In this document: piece after piece, positions 7,528-17,111 of the stretch
Layout of the letters: each line of letters begins with the position of its first letter
Position numbering within the stretch: position 1 is the stretch's first letter
Assembly: GCA_031546985.1 (NCBI GenBank)
Contig: JAVBJN010000077.1
Location: 62,001 to 126,000 of the forward strand
Direction: 5' to 3'
Length of the DNA: 64,000 bases
Origin: JAVBJN01 sp031546985
Lineage (GTDB): Bacteria > Bacteroidota > Bacteroidia > Chitinophagales > Chitinophagaceae
Notes under the pieces: model-generated
Told to the model about the DNA's origin: nothing
The model's database searches: none
Seen by the model: only the letters and a program-made list of their open reading frames with translations
Translations under genes and position numbers: made by a program

Positions 7528-9561
7528 TTATTGTGTATGGTCACTTATTTCGCCAACATTTGTTTTTCCTTTCTCTCCCAATTCTTGCCAATTAATATTT
7601 AGTTTGTCCACATCTTGTTGGGTCGCTTTTCTATCTCCCCACTCAGATTCATCTACATTATTACGGTCTTGCATAATGTTGGAAGATCCATCAGAATTTG
7701 GTTTGTCATTATGACCGCTGCCTTTATCAAAATACTGATCCCCATTTACTCCGAAATCGAACCATCCCCACCCATGTCCTTGTTCATGAGAACTTGATTT
7801 ATTACCTGTTGCAAAATCCTGCTGATTATAATCAAAATCATTACCACCCAAATTACGGTTGTTGTCTGCAACTGAATGCGTATTTGTATTAGTATTTGCG
7901 CCATATTTGCCCACTCCTATGTAATTCGTTTCAACATCAGTATTTGCTTTTCTTGCTGCTTCGCCATCTTTCACGCTCATTACTTGTGGTGTAATCTTAA
8001 ATTGCACACTATATGTTTTTCCATTAATTACCTTCACGGCATTCGCAGCATTCCAGGTTGCTTCGATGTTTTTTGCATCTTGTTTTGCAAGCTTAGCGGT
8101 AACACCTGTTCCATAGTACACATTGGTTGAGTGGATTATGATAACATCTCCTTTAATCGCTGCAACTCCCGAAGCACCGGTCGGATCACACTTCAGGATT
8201 GGATTATTATCCATCGCGCTGTATGGGCTTTGCCACGGAAACTTATGCGCAAGAGGGTCAACATTTAAAGCAAAAACAGTAGGATCAAAATTGTAATGAT
8301 TGTAAAGAACATCGCTCTTTAGGAATGCAACTACTTTCATTTTCTTTGAGTCGAAAACAGTGTTACCATATCTTTCTAATGGTTTTGTTTTAATTTCTTC
8401 ATCAAACAATCCCCAAGAAAGACCAGCGTAGCGAGTATCTTTTAGCGTGGCATGTTTAAGCCTTGACGGTGTATGATCCTGTTGAGATAATGTGACAATT
8501 GTATCCCGTGTCCATCCCTTTATCATAATGTTCTTCATCTCATACGGCATTTCCCGATAACCATAGCTGAAGATGTGAGTGATCCAATTTTGGTAATCCT
8601 GAAACTCTTTTTCTGCACTTAATTGTGCTACTGTTTTATTTTGTTTTACCAATCCATGCTCCATTACTTCTGCTTTTAAAAGCATTGCATTAAGATTGTG
8701 ATCGTCGTACTGCAAAGCTGTTTCGGAACATGCCAGCATAAAAGGATCATCTTTTACGCCAAACTTATATTCGTAGCCTTTGGCGAGATAGACCAAGCAA
8801 AGTGCAATGGATTGCTTTAAATCCAACTCCCTTAGAGCGATTCCTTTTTTCGTTGCTTCATCAGGTGTATAAGTCAATGTTTCCAATGTGCCGGTGCCTG
8901 GGAATGCATGGTTACTTGATAACTCAACATTGTATTTTGTTCCTTTTTCGTCAGCATGGCGTATATAGATATGCCCAGGTGCAGTACAAAGCGAAGCTTT
9001 TGAATTTAGCCGCTCAGAAAAAATCTTGAATAGTGAAGCTAATGCAAAACAGTTTCCCGTATTTTTTCGTAACAACTGGTTAACCTGTGTATTTGTCCAA
9101 TCATCTGTCCCAAATGGATCATTGTATGAATATTGATAGGGGTGGTGTCTTAATAAATTGCCATTAATACCAAATGTTGTTTTTCGCGTCATATAACTAT
9201 AGATCGCATAATTTGTCAACGCATTTTTATAGTTAGTCCTTTTTTCCTCTACGGTTTCCAATAAACTTCTTTTGGGGTTCATGTAAATACTGTCAGTGTT
9301 ACCTTCAATTATTCTTTGGATATTGCCTACATGGAAATCTAAAGCAGCCTTAAAAGTAGAGTGACCTAAACGCCCTTCCCACCAAGCATTTTCAATTTGA
9401 TAGATCGCTTCCTCATAGCTCATCTGCTCCTTTCCTGCAAGCATACCTTCTAAATGTTGCTTGGCCACATAGAAATAAGACTTTGCAGTAGAATCAGCAC
9501 TTGCCATTGATTCTAATGGAAAGAAAGCAGCTAAAAATAAAATGTATTTTATAGCTTTCAT
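7528..9561 (-). CDS. Fusion protein: transglutaminase-like domain + RHS core motif + HExxH peptidase
   Basis: 677 residues with a signal peptide (IKYILFLAAFFPLESMASA). Residues ~20-385 are a transglutaminase-like region with Cys171 (TGNCFA) and His197 (PGHIYI), the same 26-residue spacing as in three other proteins here, closing with the family motif GYREMP. Around 435 lies an RHS-associated core signature (DPLAHKFPWQSPYS followed by NNPI and DPTG). The C-terminal ~210 residues carry HEQGH at 592-596, a zincin motif, within HGWGWFDFG. In cluster B the same parts occur as two separate genes. The layout (export signal, core marker, variable C-terminal enzyme) resembles a polymorphic toxin, here without the full RHS barrel. 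It overlaps the previous gene by 4 bases (ATGA). Confidence 0.82.
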   Translation of the reverse strand: MKAIKYILFLAAFFPLESMASADSTAKSYFYVAKQHLEGMLAGKEQMSYEEAIYQIENAWWEGRLGHSTFKAALDFHVGNIQRIIEGNTDSIYMNPKRSLLETVEEKRTNYKNALTNYAIYSYMTRKTTFGINGNLLRHHPYQYSYNDPFGTDDWTNTQVNQLLRKNTGNCFALASLFKIFSERLNSKASLCTAPGHIYIRHADEKGTKYNVELSSNHAFPGTGTLETLTYTPDEATKKGIALRELDLKQSIALCLVYLAKGYEYKFGVKDDPFMLACSETALQYDDHNLNAMLLKAEVMEHGLVKQNKTVAQLSAEKEFQDYQNWITHIFSYGYREMPYEMKNIMIKGWTRDTIVTLSQQDHTPSRLKHATLKDTRYAGLSWGLFDEEIKTKPLERYGNTVFDSKKMKVVAFLKSDVLYNHYNFDPTVFALNVDPLAHKFPWQSPYSAMDNNPILKCDPTGASGVAAIKGDVIIIHSTNVYYGTGVTAKLAKQDAKNIEATWNAANAVKVINGKTYSVQFKITPQVMSVKDGEAARKANTDVETNYIGVGKYGANTNTNTHSVADNNRNLGGNDFDYNQQDFATGNKSSSHEQGHGWGWFDFGVNGDQYFDKGSGHNDKPNSDGSSNIMQDRNNVDESEWGDRKATQQDVDKLNINWQELGEKGKTNVGEISDHTQ

Positions 9562-11006
9562 GGTTCTTTTTTTTGATTGGTTTTAGAGAATAGGTTTCTT
9601 TTGTCTTTTCCGCTTACATTGTATTCCTTCTGTATTTTGCCTTTAAATTCCTGTTGGTTCAACATCTCTTCATACATGCCCGCTGGCATATCCTGATAGC
9701 CCAACTTTGCAATGTATGCTTCAGTGGCTAAGTACTCCTGATAATATTTTTTTGCAGATGGTACTCGTTCAATATCATCAAGACTGGTGATGTTGTTCTT
9801 TCGCATTTCTTCACGCAACATCGTTTTCAGGTGCATACTGTAAATAAAAAGGGATTGAAGATTATTGTTCTTTGGAAAGTAGCGGGTACCCACTTTCAGG
9901 CAGTTTAGGATCATATCCTCATTACCGGTCAGGTCAACTTTTATATACTCAATAGCAAGATCAAAAGCGCAATTAGCTACGACCTGTTTGCTATTAAGGG
10001 TATCGAGGTAAATGCCATTGGCCACTGCATCACTACTGATAAACATATTGTCCTTATACCACTTGTCGGTTATTTCCCAATTTGAAGTAGGCTCATAGTT
10101 GATAATGTTTCCATCGTTATCGGGATACTTCACGAAACCGTGTTGTGGGGCAAAACTCAAATAGGCTTTTACTCCTAATGCCTCCGCTAAAACCAGATAA
10201 ACTATAGGCATGGATGCACATTGACCGAAACCGGTAGCAAGGCACTTTGTTAGAAATAGGTTTCTGTAATCTTTTTCCCCAGCGTAGTCATTATAGTCAT
10301 AATGGTAGGGGTTATGTGATACCATATCTATTGCAGCGCCATGATCTCTTTTATTTTTGCCATTGTAGATGGTCAGTGTTTCGGACATGAATTTGCGGAT
10401 AGCGTATTGAACCATATAGTTGTCCTTTGGATTCAGCTTGTTTTCCACCATCCATGTTTTGATAAAGGCTACGGATTCTTTAATGTTATCATTGTATTGC
10501 TGCCTGGTGAGGTAAGGATTTCCATAAGCGGCTTCCACAGTATAATAAGCGTCAGCAACTGATAATTTCGTTCTCCCTGTTAGCATGTCTTCAAGGTGCT
10601 TTAACGCAGCCGGAAAATCTTTGGTGCGTTCTGGATTGGGGGTTGGTCTATTGTACGCAGCTAATTCCTTTCCGCCGAAATGCTTTTGTTCGGCTTGTAT
10701 GTTACTGATGAGCAATTGCACTTCTTGTTGCTTCTGTGCTACAGCAGTATTAATAGCAAGCGATTGGGGATTATTAGTGCTGGTTATAATGTCAGCCGCT
10801 GTACCCCCCATCTTTACCGGAGCATTTGGGTATTGGGGGGTCACAACCGGTCTGTTCTGTTGAGGAAATGAAGATGGCTGGGGCGTGGAAACATTTACCG
10901 GTTGAAAACCAGTTGACGGCTGCACTTGTGGCTCTTTTATCTGGCTAAAAGCAAAAATGGGTAAAAGCCCAAAGACAGATAGTGCCACTATTCTTTTCAC
11001 AAGCAT
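9558..11006 (-). CDS. Secreted transglutaminase-like protein, first gene of cluster A
   Basis: 482 residues. A signal peptide (IVALSVFGLLPIFAFS) is followed by a Gln/Pro-rich linker (~25-100) and a transglutaminase-like domain with Cys263 in FGQCASMP and His289 in PQHGF. A distinctive YDYNDYAGEKDYRN block precedes the Cys and a GYQDMP motif lies near the C-terminus. The fold resembles cysteine proteases or transglutaminases that cut or crosslink amide bonds; the substrate is unknown. Its closest relative in the window is the gene at 21098, which opens cluster B and has the same linker (KMGGTA versus QMGGTA). The start overlaps nothing; the upstream 275 bases hold a divergent operon. Confidence 0.82.
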   Translation of the reverse strand: MLVKRIVALSVFGLLPIFAFSQIKEPQVQPSTGFQPVNVSTPQPSSFPQQNRPVVTPQYPNAPVKMGGTAADIITSTNNPQSLAINTAVAQKQQEVQLLISNIQAEQKHFGGKELAAYNRPTPNPERTKDFPAALKHLEDMLTGRTKLSVADAYYTVEAAYGNPYLTRQQYNDNIKESVAFIKTWMVENKLNPKDNYMVQYAIRKFMSETLTIYNGKNKRDHGAAIDMVSHNPYHYDYNDYAGEKDYRNLFLTKCLATGFGQCASMPIVYLVLAEALGVKAYLSFAPQHGFVKYPDNDGNIINYEPTSNWEITDKWYKDNMFISSDAVANGIYLDTLNSKQVVANCAFDLAIEYIKVDLTGNEDMILNCLKVGTRYFPKNNNLQSLFIYSMHLKTMLREEMRKNNITSLDDIERVPSAKKYYQEYLATEAYIAKLGYQDMPAGMYEEMLNQQEFKGKIQKEYNVSGKDKRNLFSKTNQKKEP

Positions 11007-11110
11007 AGTGATCTGTAATTAATCATAGATGTTTGGCAAACAGGATTCTTTCAAGGTATATAGTCTAACAAATATGTAGCAAAAAATCTATAAATGCAAG
11101 GAAAAGGAAG

Positions 11111-11143
11111 AAAAACCACTTTGTATGTGTAAAGCACCACTTT
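11111..11143 (+). repeat. AAAAACCACTTT motif, copy 1, with a second GCACCACTTT
   Basis: AAAAACCACTTT at 11111-11122 recurs exactly at 16506 and 26758, each 136-183 bases before a plus-strand start codon. A related CACCACTTT follows at 11135-11143. Possibly a shared regulator site. Confidence 0.4.
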
Positions 11144-11215
11144 CGTAGCGGGGATTATCACATCAAAAGACATACACATAATATTTTTTATACAATTACA
11201 GACTTTAGGAGTGGC

Positions 11216-11231
11216 TATTTTTGTACTTTTG
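11216..11231 (+). promoter_or_regulatory. Two overlapping-range -7 elements for the HTH/DUF2971 operon
   Basis: TATTTTTG (11216-11223) and TACTTTTG (11224-11231) both match TAnnTTTG, 51-66 bases before the start codon at 11282. Confidence 0.45.
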
Positions 11232-11281
11232 AAAATTAGTATTATACTAAGGAAATATTAAACTCAAAATTTCAGATAGTA

Positions 11282-11698
11282 ATGATAGAAGAGAACTTAG
11301 CCAGCCCCATCCTTGATGATAAAGCCATTGGACGAAACCTATACCTGTACCGGAAAATGGCCGATTTAAAGGTAATAGAAGTGGCCGAACGCCTGGGCTT
11401 AAAAGAATCAGCATACTCAAAATATGAGCGCGGAGAAACAGGCTTCACGCTTGATTTTATTAAACGTGCCGCTGAGGTATTGCATGTAAATCCCTTGTTG
11501 TTATTAACCGTCACACCCAATAACATTATCGAAAGTGGCAACAATTCACCTGGTGCTATCCTCGGCATGGTATATGGTAACTATACCTATCAAACCGTTA
11601 GTGAACAACAGACACAGATGATGCTGAAATTGATGGAAAGTGTTACTGCTTTAAATCAGAAAGTGATGGATATTGTAAACAAGCATGAAGAAAAATAA
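11282..11698 (+). CDS. XRE-family HTH regulator paired with DUF2971 protein
   Basis: 138 residues. The Cro/C1-type HTH spans ~15-75 (IGRNLYLYRKMADLKVIEVAERL, SAYSKYERGETGF). The C-terminal third is amphipathic and ends in a probable coiled coil (MMLKLMESVTALNQKVMDIV). The next gene starts 6 bases after its stop, so the two form an operon in the manner of a regulator/effector or antitoxin/toxin pair. Two -7 boxes lie upstream. Confidence 0.85.
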   Translation: MIEENLASPILDDKAIGRNLYLYRKMADLKVIEVAERLGLKESAYSKYERGETGFTLDFIKRAAEVLHVNPLLLLTVTPNNIIESGNNSPGAILGMVYGNYTYQTVSEQQTQMMLKLMESVTALNQKVMDIVNKHEEK

Positions 11699-11704
11699 CC
11701 TGTT

Positions 11705-12544
11705 ATGATAAAGCCCTACCATGATTTTAAAGAAGTTGAAGCCGAAATAAAAGCTGTTGCACACCCTTTAGTGTACAAGTACCGTACATGGGAACAGGAT
11801 TTTCATAAGAAAATAATTACCGAACGAATAGCATGGTTTGCTCATCCCCATACCTTGAACGACCCTTATGATGTAAGGCCGCCATACAAGTTTATCGCGG
11901 ACAACATCAATTGGGATGAATATAAGGCGAAGTTATATAGGATCGGCAGGGAAGTAAATCCTGGTATGCCCGAAGAGCAGTTGGCAATAGAAGTAGAAGG
12001 CCGGTTTGCGATGGCACAAGCAGATCCTGTAGGAAACTTTCATAAGAACAGAGGAGAGTATATTAATGACCCGGCGCACTATGAGCAGATAGGCGTATTC
12101 AGTTGTTGTACATCTGGAGTAAACGAGCCTATGTGGGCGCACTATGGAAATAATCACAATGGTTTTGCGATAGGTTTCAATACCGTAGCGTTGGCTGAAG
12201 CGTTAAACTGTACAGCCGGTTATGTCAACTATGACGATACACCCATTGATTATTATATTCTCGGTGATAATGTGGCGGCAATTGAAAAAGAAATATTCCA
12301 AAAATCCACACGATGGACTTCTGAAGAGGAGTTCAGGTTTATTACATCAACGGTAGGAATTTTGAGAGAACGAGCCTCAACCTTCCCTCCTGAAGCAGTA
12401 ACTGAAATTCTGTTCGGCGCAAGTACATCAAAGGCTGTTCAAGATGAAATAATAGCGGCGGCAGCCATTACACTACCCGGAGTGTCTTTTTATCAAGTGA
12501 TACGACAACAGGATGCTTATGGCTTCCAAAAAGTAAAGTTGTAA
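11705..12544 (+). CDS. DUF2971 family protein
   Basis: 279 residues. The typical DUF2971 landmarks are present: VYKYRTWE near the start, HPHTLNDPYD, then SCCTSGVNEPMWAHYGNNHNGFAIGF in the middle and WTSEEEFRFI in the C-terminal half. DUF2971 proteins are cytoplasmic, often lie in defence islands and have been linked to toxin or phage-resistance functions, but their activity is not established to my knowledge. It is co-transcribed with the upstream HTH gene and followed by a strong terminator at 12567. Confidence 0.85.
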   Translation: MIKPYHDFKEVEAEIKAVAHPLVYKYRTWEQDFHKKIITERIAWFAHPHTLNDPYDVRPPYKFIADNINWDEYKAKLYRIGREVNPGMPEEQLAIEVEGRFAMAQADPVGNFHKNRGEYINDPAHYEQIGVFSCCTSGVNEPMWAHYGNNHNGFAIGFNTVALAEALNCTAGYVNYDDTPIDYYILGDNVAAIEKEIFQKSTRWTSEEEFRFITSTVGILRERASTFPPEAVTEILFGASTSKAVQDEIIAAAAITLPGVSFYQVIRQQDAYGFQKVKL

Positions 12545-12566
12545 GCATATATCATTTTATAACTGT

Positions 12567-12604
12567 AAAGCACCTTTTGTCCAATCTGGGATAAGGTGCT
12601 TTTT
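12567..12604 (+). terminator. Rho-independent terminator after the DUF2971 gene
   Basis: Stem AAAGCACCTT (12567-12576) / AAGGTGCTTT (12593-12602), followed by T's. Confidence 0.8.
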
Positions 12605-12618
12605 AATTCTCTATCATC

Positions 12619-14004
12619 ATGGCAGAATTACAATATTTCAAAAGAAGAAGATCAAGTTCAAATCTTAGCGATATAGAAATGGATGGGTATTTTAAAGTGT
12701 TGGTAGATTCCTACTCCGAAGCATGGTTGAATGCAGATGATGGACATCCGATACAGGAACTTTGGCAAAGAAGCGATGAGCTGTCGACTGCTGAACTATA
12801 TAGTCTTGCATCTGGCATAAAAACTATGCTGGAGATTGATAAAGCGTGGACATTAGACCAGATTGATAAGAGCAAATCAAAACAAAAGAACACAAGGCAG
12901 GGTGCTATATTCGAGATCACAGGCCTATCTATCTTTAAGAATGAAGATACAATTGTAAAGCCTGCTAAACGTGACCAGGCTGGTTATGACGGTATCGTAT
13001 CTTTTAAGGATGGTTCATCCATGAGAACCTCTATTAAGAGTTATGGTATGTCTGCGCACGAAATCCGGTTTGAGCAGTTCTCCAGTGAGATCGAGGACTG
13101 CATCAAAATACTACTTCAGGAATTTAATGTGCCGCCGGTTCATATTATGATCGATAGTCCCGTGAAATATCCGGAAAAAGCTGATTGGGAAAAGCTGAAA
13201 GCAAAACTGAGAACAATATTTGAACAGAAAGCAGGTTTTACATACCTGGCAAGCCGTAAAGATGAAACAAAGGAATTTTATCCCGAAAATGCTAACCTCG
13301 AATGGACTGTTATCGTTCATCCCTTTTCAGAGAATGTCGACCAATATCATCCAGCCTTTAAAACCTATACACTGATTATCTCAGGTCGGCACCACAAGAA
13401 TGAACATGAGAACCTGTTTAGTAAAATCGATGATGCTTGTAACAATCTGACAAAACATGCTGCTGATGAAAAGGAAGGATTAGCAAATGCAATATTAATT
13501 CATTTACCGCCGACAGCATCCCTTACAAAATGCAACGAGTGGCTTGTTGATTACTTTGATCTTTACCCCAACAAAAGTGTTTCCATAATTATCTTCTATC
13601 AGCCAACTGTGGCCACTGACATTAACACCAATAACAATTTCCTAAATCATTGCTTTAATATTATTACACCAGGTGACAGGATTTTGAAGTATTTACCCGG
13701 TGGACTTCATCTTAATTGTATGCTGCCTATAGGTTTATTTTCATCAGAGCCAGTCACCTTACAATTGATTGCTGAATATCCAGATGGAAGGAAGGAATCA
13801 AGAACTGTAGATGACCGATATTTTTACCAAAGTGGAAATCATTACATGAAGATGCAACCGGACGGGAAAGGTGGTTTCTTCGGCAATATTGAGCAGTTAG
13901 GCAATGGCGTATTCTCCCACATTATTATTGAGTTTCCTGGTCAACCGGAGAAGGCTGCAATAGGAGGTAAGTTCCCACCTAAAGATGTCTTGCTAATTTT
14001 GTAA
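12619..14004 (+). CDS. Hypothetical protein with a possible PD-(D/E)xK-like nuclease core
   Basis: 461 residues, cytoplasmic. I recognise no family. Residues ~95-145 read GAIFEITGLSIF, then GYDGIVSF and RTSIKSYG: an E, a D after a short gap and an SIK strand in the order of a restriction-endonuclease-like fold (E...D...xxK), with Ser in place of the usual acidic residue. The N-terminal ~90 residues are helical and the C-terminal ~100 look beta-rich. It starts 15 bases after the previous terminator and is followed by genes of restriction/defence type, which supports but does not prove a nuclease role. Confidence 0.7.
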   Translation: MAELQYFKRRRSSSNLSDIEMDGYFKVLVDSYSEAWLNADDGHPIQELWQRSDELSTAELYSLASGIKTMLEIDKAWTLDQIDKSKSKQKNTRQGAIFEITGLSIFKNEDTIVKPAKRDQAGYDGIVSFKDGSSMRTSIKSYGMSAHEIRFEQFSSEIEDCIKILLQEFNVPPVHIMIDSPVKYPEKADWEKLKAKLRTIFEQKAGFTYLASRKDETKEFYPENANLEWTVIVHPFSENVDQYHPAFKTYTLIISGRHHKNEHENLFSKIDDACNNLTKHAADEKEGLANAILIHLPPTASLTKCNEWLVDYFDLYPNKSVSIIIFYQPTVATDINTNNNFLNHCFNIITPGDRILKYLPGGLHLNCMLPIGLFSSEPVTLQLIAEYPDGRKESRTVDDRYFYQSGNHYMKMQPDGKGGFFGNIEQLGNGVFSHIIIEFPGQPEKAAIGGKFPPKDVLLIL

Positions 14005-14039
14005 AGAAAATAAAACTACATTAACCAGTATAATTCATA

Positions 14040-14678
14040 ATGTCCAAACTTACTATACCCAAACTATCAGACCCTTTTTTGCAACGGTTGCTCCGTCTTG
14101 TCAATGCTTCGCATGAACCAATCATGGTAAATGTATTACCTGAACCTGGTGCTGTAATTAACGATTGCTTCAATATCGTTCAAAAGAAAATTCTAAGCAG
14201 TGGTGGTAAGAGAATTTGTGGATGGCAGGTTTTAAAGACAAAATTTGTGATTGAGGCTGAAGCACATGCTGTTTGGGAAACACCCAACGGCGAATTATTA
14301 GACATTACCCCCAAACTCGTACCATCGCCACAGACGATTTTCGTTGAAGACGAAGGGCTGATTTATGAGGGAAAGCAAATTAATAATTATCGTCTGAATA
14401 TTACAAAAAACTCTTTGGTTGATGATCTCATAAAAGTGTGCGAACACATTTTTGAATTTGAAAACAGAGGGGAAAGAGCCAATCATTCTGACTTGACACC
14501 CTTACTTAATGACGAGCAGAAGAGATACTGGATTGGCCTTCAACAGTGGCGGAACAACTTAATTTTATTTCTTGATAATGGATCAACAGAAAATTCACTT
14601 TGCTATTGCAACAGAGGTTTGCCTTTTATTGATTGCCACCGACCGGAACTGTTAAAATGGCTGAGTGTCATGGACTAA
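14040..14678 (+). CDS. Hypothetical protein with SEC-C-like zinc motif
   Basis: 212 residues. The central block (GGKRICGWQV, then EAEAHAVWETPNGELLDITPK at ~62-92) is a conserved feature of uncharacterised proteins often annotated as SEC-C domain or zinc-chelation proteins. The C-terminus has CYCNRGLPFIDCH, a variant of the SEC-C zinc ligand pattern CxC...CH. The function is unknown; it lies 35 bases after the putative nuclease gene and 80 before the DUF262 gene, so it is probably part of the same transcription unit. Confidence 0.75.
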   Translation: MSKLTIPKLSDPFLQRLLRLVNASHEPIMVNVLPEPGAVINDCFNIVQKKILSSGGKRICGWQVLKTKFVIEAEAHAVWETPNGELLDITPKLVPSPQTIFVEDEGLIYEGKQINNYRLNITKNSLVDDLIKVCEHIFEFENRGERANHSDLTPLLNDEQKRYWIGLQQWRNNLILFLDNGSTENSLCYCNRGLPFIDCHRPELLKWLSVMD

Positions 14679-14758
14679 CAATTAATCTCCAATAATGCCC
14701 AACCTTAGCTATTTTATTCTATGTAATAATTGAAGGAAAGGCAATACAAATTTTATAG

Positions 14759-16420
14759 ATGAAAGAACCGATTGAAAAAAAAGGAGTACAAAACATTTAC
14801 CAGCTTTTTGGTAATTCTGATAACATCAGGATTCCTGCTTACCAGCGAGCTTATAGTTGGGAAAACAAGCAATGCAATCAATTTCTTGATGATCTTATTG
14901 AGCAGAAAGGTAAAACATACTATTTAGGGCAGTTCCTTTTTGAACGAGAAGAAGATACTCTTTTTATTATTGATGGCCAACAACGGTTAACAACAACGAT
15001 TCTCTTTCTATCCGCAATTGCAAAAGTAAAGGGAATCAGAAAAAGCAATACGGACCACATAAAGGCAATTTATCTGACTGACGCTTTTAAGACAATTGAC
15101 GACGATCAGGTAATATTTAAGAAGGTTACGCAAAAGCATTTGGTATCGGCAATTGACAATACCGAAACCATTTCACAAAGGCGAATAATCAATGCTTTCA
15201 ATTTATTTGAAACAGAATTAACTAAAATGGAAGACGGTAGCTTGGATATTATCCAGGATACTTTGGAAAATGCAGTTATCAGCACATTTTTTATTTCCAA
15301 TAAAATTGAAGCTACTCAGGTTTTTGAGTATCAGAATAACAGAGGGAAGGAACTTTCACGATTTGAGATTATCAAAGCCTACCTGATGCACCAGGTATAT
15401 ATCCATAGCATCAACATTAAGCAAGCTAATATAGATATAATAGAAATTCAAAGCAGCATTTCAAAAGCCTATAGATATATTGAAACTGTTGAGGGCTACT
15501 TCTCAGAAAACGAACTTTTAGATCATTTTTGCTACTTGTTTTTCAATATCAATGGCAATATCGAAGCTATTAAAGAACACATTGCGAACAAAGTTGAGAA
15601 CGGGAATAGAACTCAATGGATAAAATTGTTTTTTGAAAATTTTGTAGAATTGGTGCATAGTGCCAAAGGAATCGTTAGCAACAAGAATCAGATAGAAATC
15701 AGCAATCTTTTTTTCGTGGGTAACGAAGTTGATTGGAAGCTGGTTCTATTAACGCTCTTTTATAAAGGGGAAAATTCTGGTGATATATACAACCGTATTA
15801 TAAAGCTGTTAGTGGTACTTTGCTTCAAGCTAAAACTTGGTGACTATAGGACAGACTATTTACCCAATTACGCAAAGCGTTATTTTAACGTCAATGATGG
15901 TTACACATTGGATGACCTTTATCGGGAAGTAAGGAATGCGAGTGAATATGGCTTTAAGTGGTATTGGAATAATGATGATAGGTTTAGGAACATTATTGCT
16001 GACTATTTTGATAAGCAGTCGTACCATTATGATCGCAACATTATAAAATTTGTATTGTGGCAATACGAAAATGATCTGCGACAAAAAAAACGTTCAGGTG
16101 CATTGCTTGATAAAGACCTTTATAATACTTACACTATTGAACATATTAAACCGCAAAATCCATCGGATGAAGAATACTCAGAATCGTTCAAGGCTCATCA
16201 CTTGCAAAGGGCAGGCAATCTTGCTCTATTAACCCAAAGCCAAAATAGCAAATTTGGCAATAAATCTTTTGAAAAGAAACGAGAACTCTTCCAAGACACC
16301 GCACTTTCAAGCTATACGGAGATAAGGGAAAAGGTGCGCTGGACAGAGGCTGAAATTGAAGATAGGCATAGTCGGATTTCTTCCTTTGCGAAACAGTTTT
16401 TTGATATTACTAATCTTTGA
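14759..16420 (+). CDS. DUF262/DUF1524 protein, GmrSD-type (type IV restriction) nuclease
   Basis: 553 residues. The N-terminal DUF262 (ParB/sulfiredoxin-like, NTP-binding) domain shows IPAYQRAYSWE at 25-35 and the signature IIDGQQRLTT around 70-79. The C-terminal DUF1524 has a His-Me finger/HNH nuclease pattern: YTIEHIKP with His462, then NLALLTQSQNSKFGNKSF. The same arrangement occurs in single-chain GmrSD-like enzymes, which cut DNA with modified (e.g. glucosylated hydroxymethyl) cytosine; the modification recognised here cannot be read from sequence. The length fits a single-chain form. A hairpin terminator follows at 16444. Confidence 0.85.
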   Translation: MKEPIEKKGVQNIYQLFGNSDNIRIPAYQRAYSWENKQCNQFLDDLIEQKGKTYYLGQFLFEREEDTLFIIDGQQRLTTTILFLSAIAKVKGIRKSNTDHIKAIYLTDAFKTIDDDQVIFKKVTQKHLVSAIDNTETISQRRIINAFNLFETELTKMEDGSLDIIQDTLENAVISTFFISNKIEATQVFEYQNNRGKELSRFEIIKAYLMHQVYIHSINIKQANIDIIEIQSSISKAYRYIETVEGYFSENELLDHFCYLFFNINGNIEAIKEHIANKVENGNRTQWIKLFFENFVELVHSAKGIVSNKNQIEISNLFFVGNEVDWKLVLLTLFYKGENSGDIYNRIIKLLVVLCFKLKLGDYRTDYLPNYAKRYFNVNDGYTLDDLYREVRNASEYGFKWYWNNDDRFRNIIADYFDKQSYHYDRNIIKFVLWQYENDLRQKKRSGALLDKDLYNTYTIEHIKPQNPSDEEYSESFKAHHLQRAGNLALLTQSQNSKFGNKSFEKKRELFQDTALSSYTEIREKVRWTEAEIEDRHSRISSFAKQFFDITNL

Positions 16421-16443
16421 CAATGTCATGACGAGGGGAAAAT

Positions 16444-16468
16444 TGAGGGAGAAATCCCTCATGTTTTT
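16444..16468 (+). terminator. Terminator after the DUF262/DUF1524 gene
   Basis: TGAGGGA (16444-16450) / TCCCTCA (16455-16461) with a 4-base loop, then a run of T's. Confidence 0.75.
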
Positions 16469-16505
16469 TGCTTTATAAAATTAATATTTGCTTATAAAGG
16501 CAAAA

Positions 16506-16517
16506 AAAAACCACTTT
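16506..16517 (+). repeat. AAAAACCACTTT motif, copy 2
   Basis: Exact copy of the 12-mer at 11111 and 26758; a related AATCACTTT follows 20 bases later. It lies 183 bases before the gene at 16689. Confidence 0.4.
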
Positions 16518-16610
16518 CACCAACATAAAAATCACTTTGAAGTATTAAGTCATAAAAATGAAACACTTTACTTTGACATTCTTATAACCAAACGCATATA
16601 GTCGTAAGGC

Positions 16611-16670
16611 TATGTTTGTGGTATCTCGAAAACCCTTCCACCCGTATGTATAGACCTTGACGGAGATACC
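16611..16670 (+). promoter_or_regulatory. -7 element and structured leader upstream of the 16689 gene
   Basis: TATGTTTG (16611-16618) fits TAnnTTTG. Right after it GGTATCTC (16620-16627) pairs perfectly with GAGATACC (16663-16670), and an inner CCGT pairs with the adjoining ACGG, giving a long hairpin that ends 18 bases before the start codon. It may be a DNA operator or an RNA leader structure. Confidence 0.4.
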
Positions 16671-16688
16671 CAAAATGTATAAATCACT

Positions 16689-16985
16689 ATGGAGAAGGAA
16701 GAAGACAAAAAAAGATTATTACCCATTGAGAAATACAAACATTTTAAGGGCATCTATATAGAACGTACAAAGGATTACTTCCTCTGTGACTTTTACGAAA
16801 TAAGAATGCCGGATGATTCGGTTTTATACAGGGTGTTAATGGAATTAAGAGGCAATAGCCTAATTGTAGAACTGCACTGTATTGAAGGCAGCTCATGGAA
16901 ATCCATTGCCATTCCTGAATCCATTCCTATAGAATTAGAAACTATCTTGTCTGACTATATTGTAAATTATTGCCTGAAAAAATAA
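16689..16985 (+). CDS. Small hypothetical protein
   Basis: 98 residues, no signal peptide, no recognised domain. Charged N-terminus (KEEDKKRLLPIEKYKHFKGIYIE), alternating strands in the middle and an acidic helix at the end. Codon use is consistent with a real gene and it has its own promoter-like box and structured upstream region. It is 126 bases before the Shedu-like gene and could be an accessory or antitoxin-like protein; that is inference from position. Confidence 0.6.
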   Translation: MEKEEDKKRLLPIEKYKHFKGIYIERTKDYFLCDFYEIRMPDDSVLYRVLMELRGNSLIVELHCIEGSSWKSIAIPESIPIELETILSDYIVNYCLKK

Positions 16986-17111
16986 CGAATTTATAAATTT
17001 CAGGGATTCATTCTGTGTCAATGTTTGCAGTAAGATAAATAGGCAATACAAGTTGAAGCTAATATTAACTTCTCTATAAAACAATCTCGCATCAAAATTT
17101 CAAAACCGATA

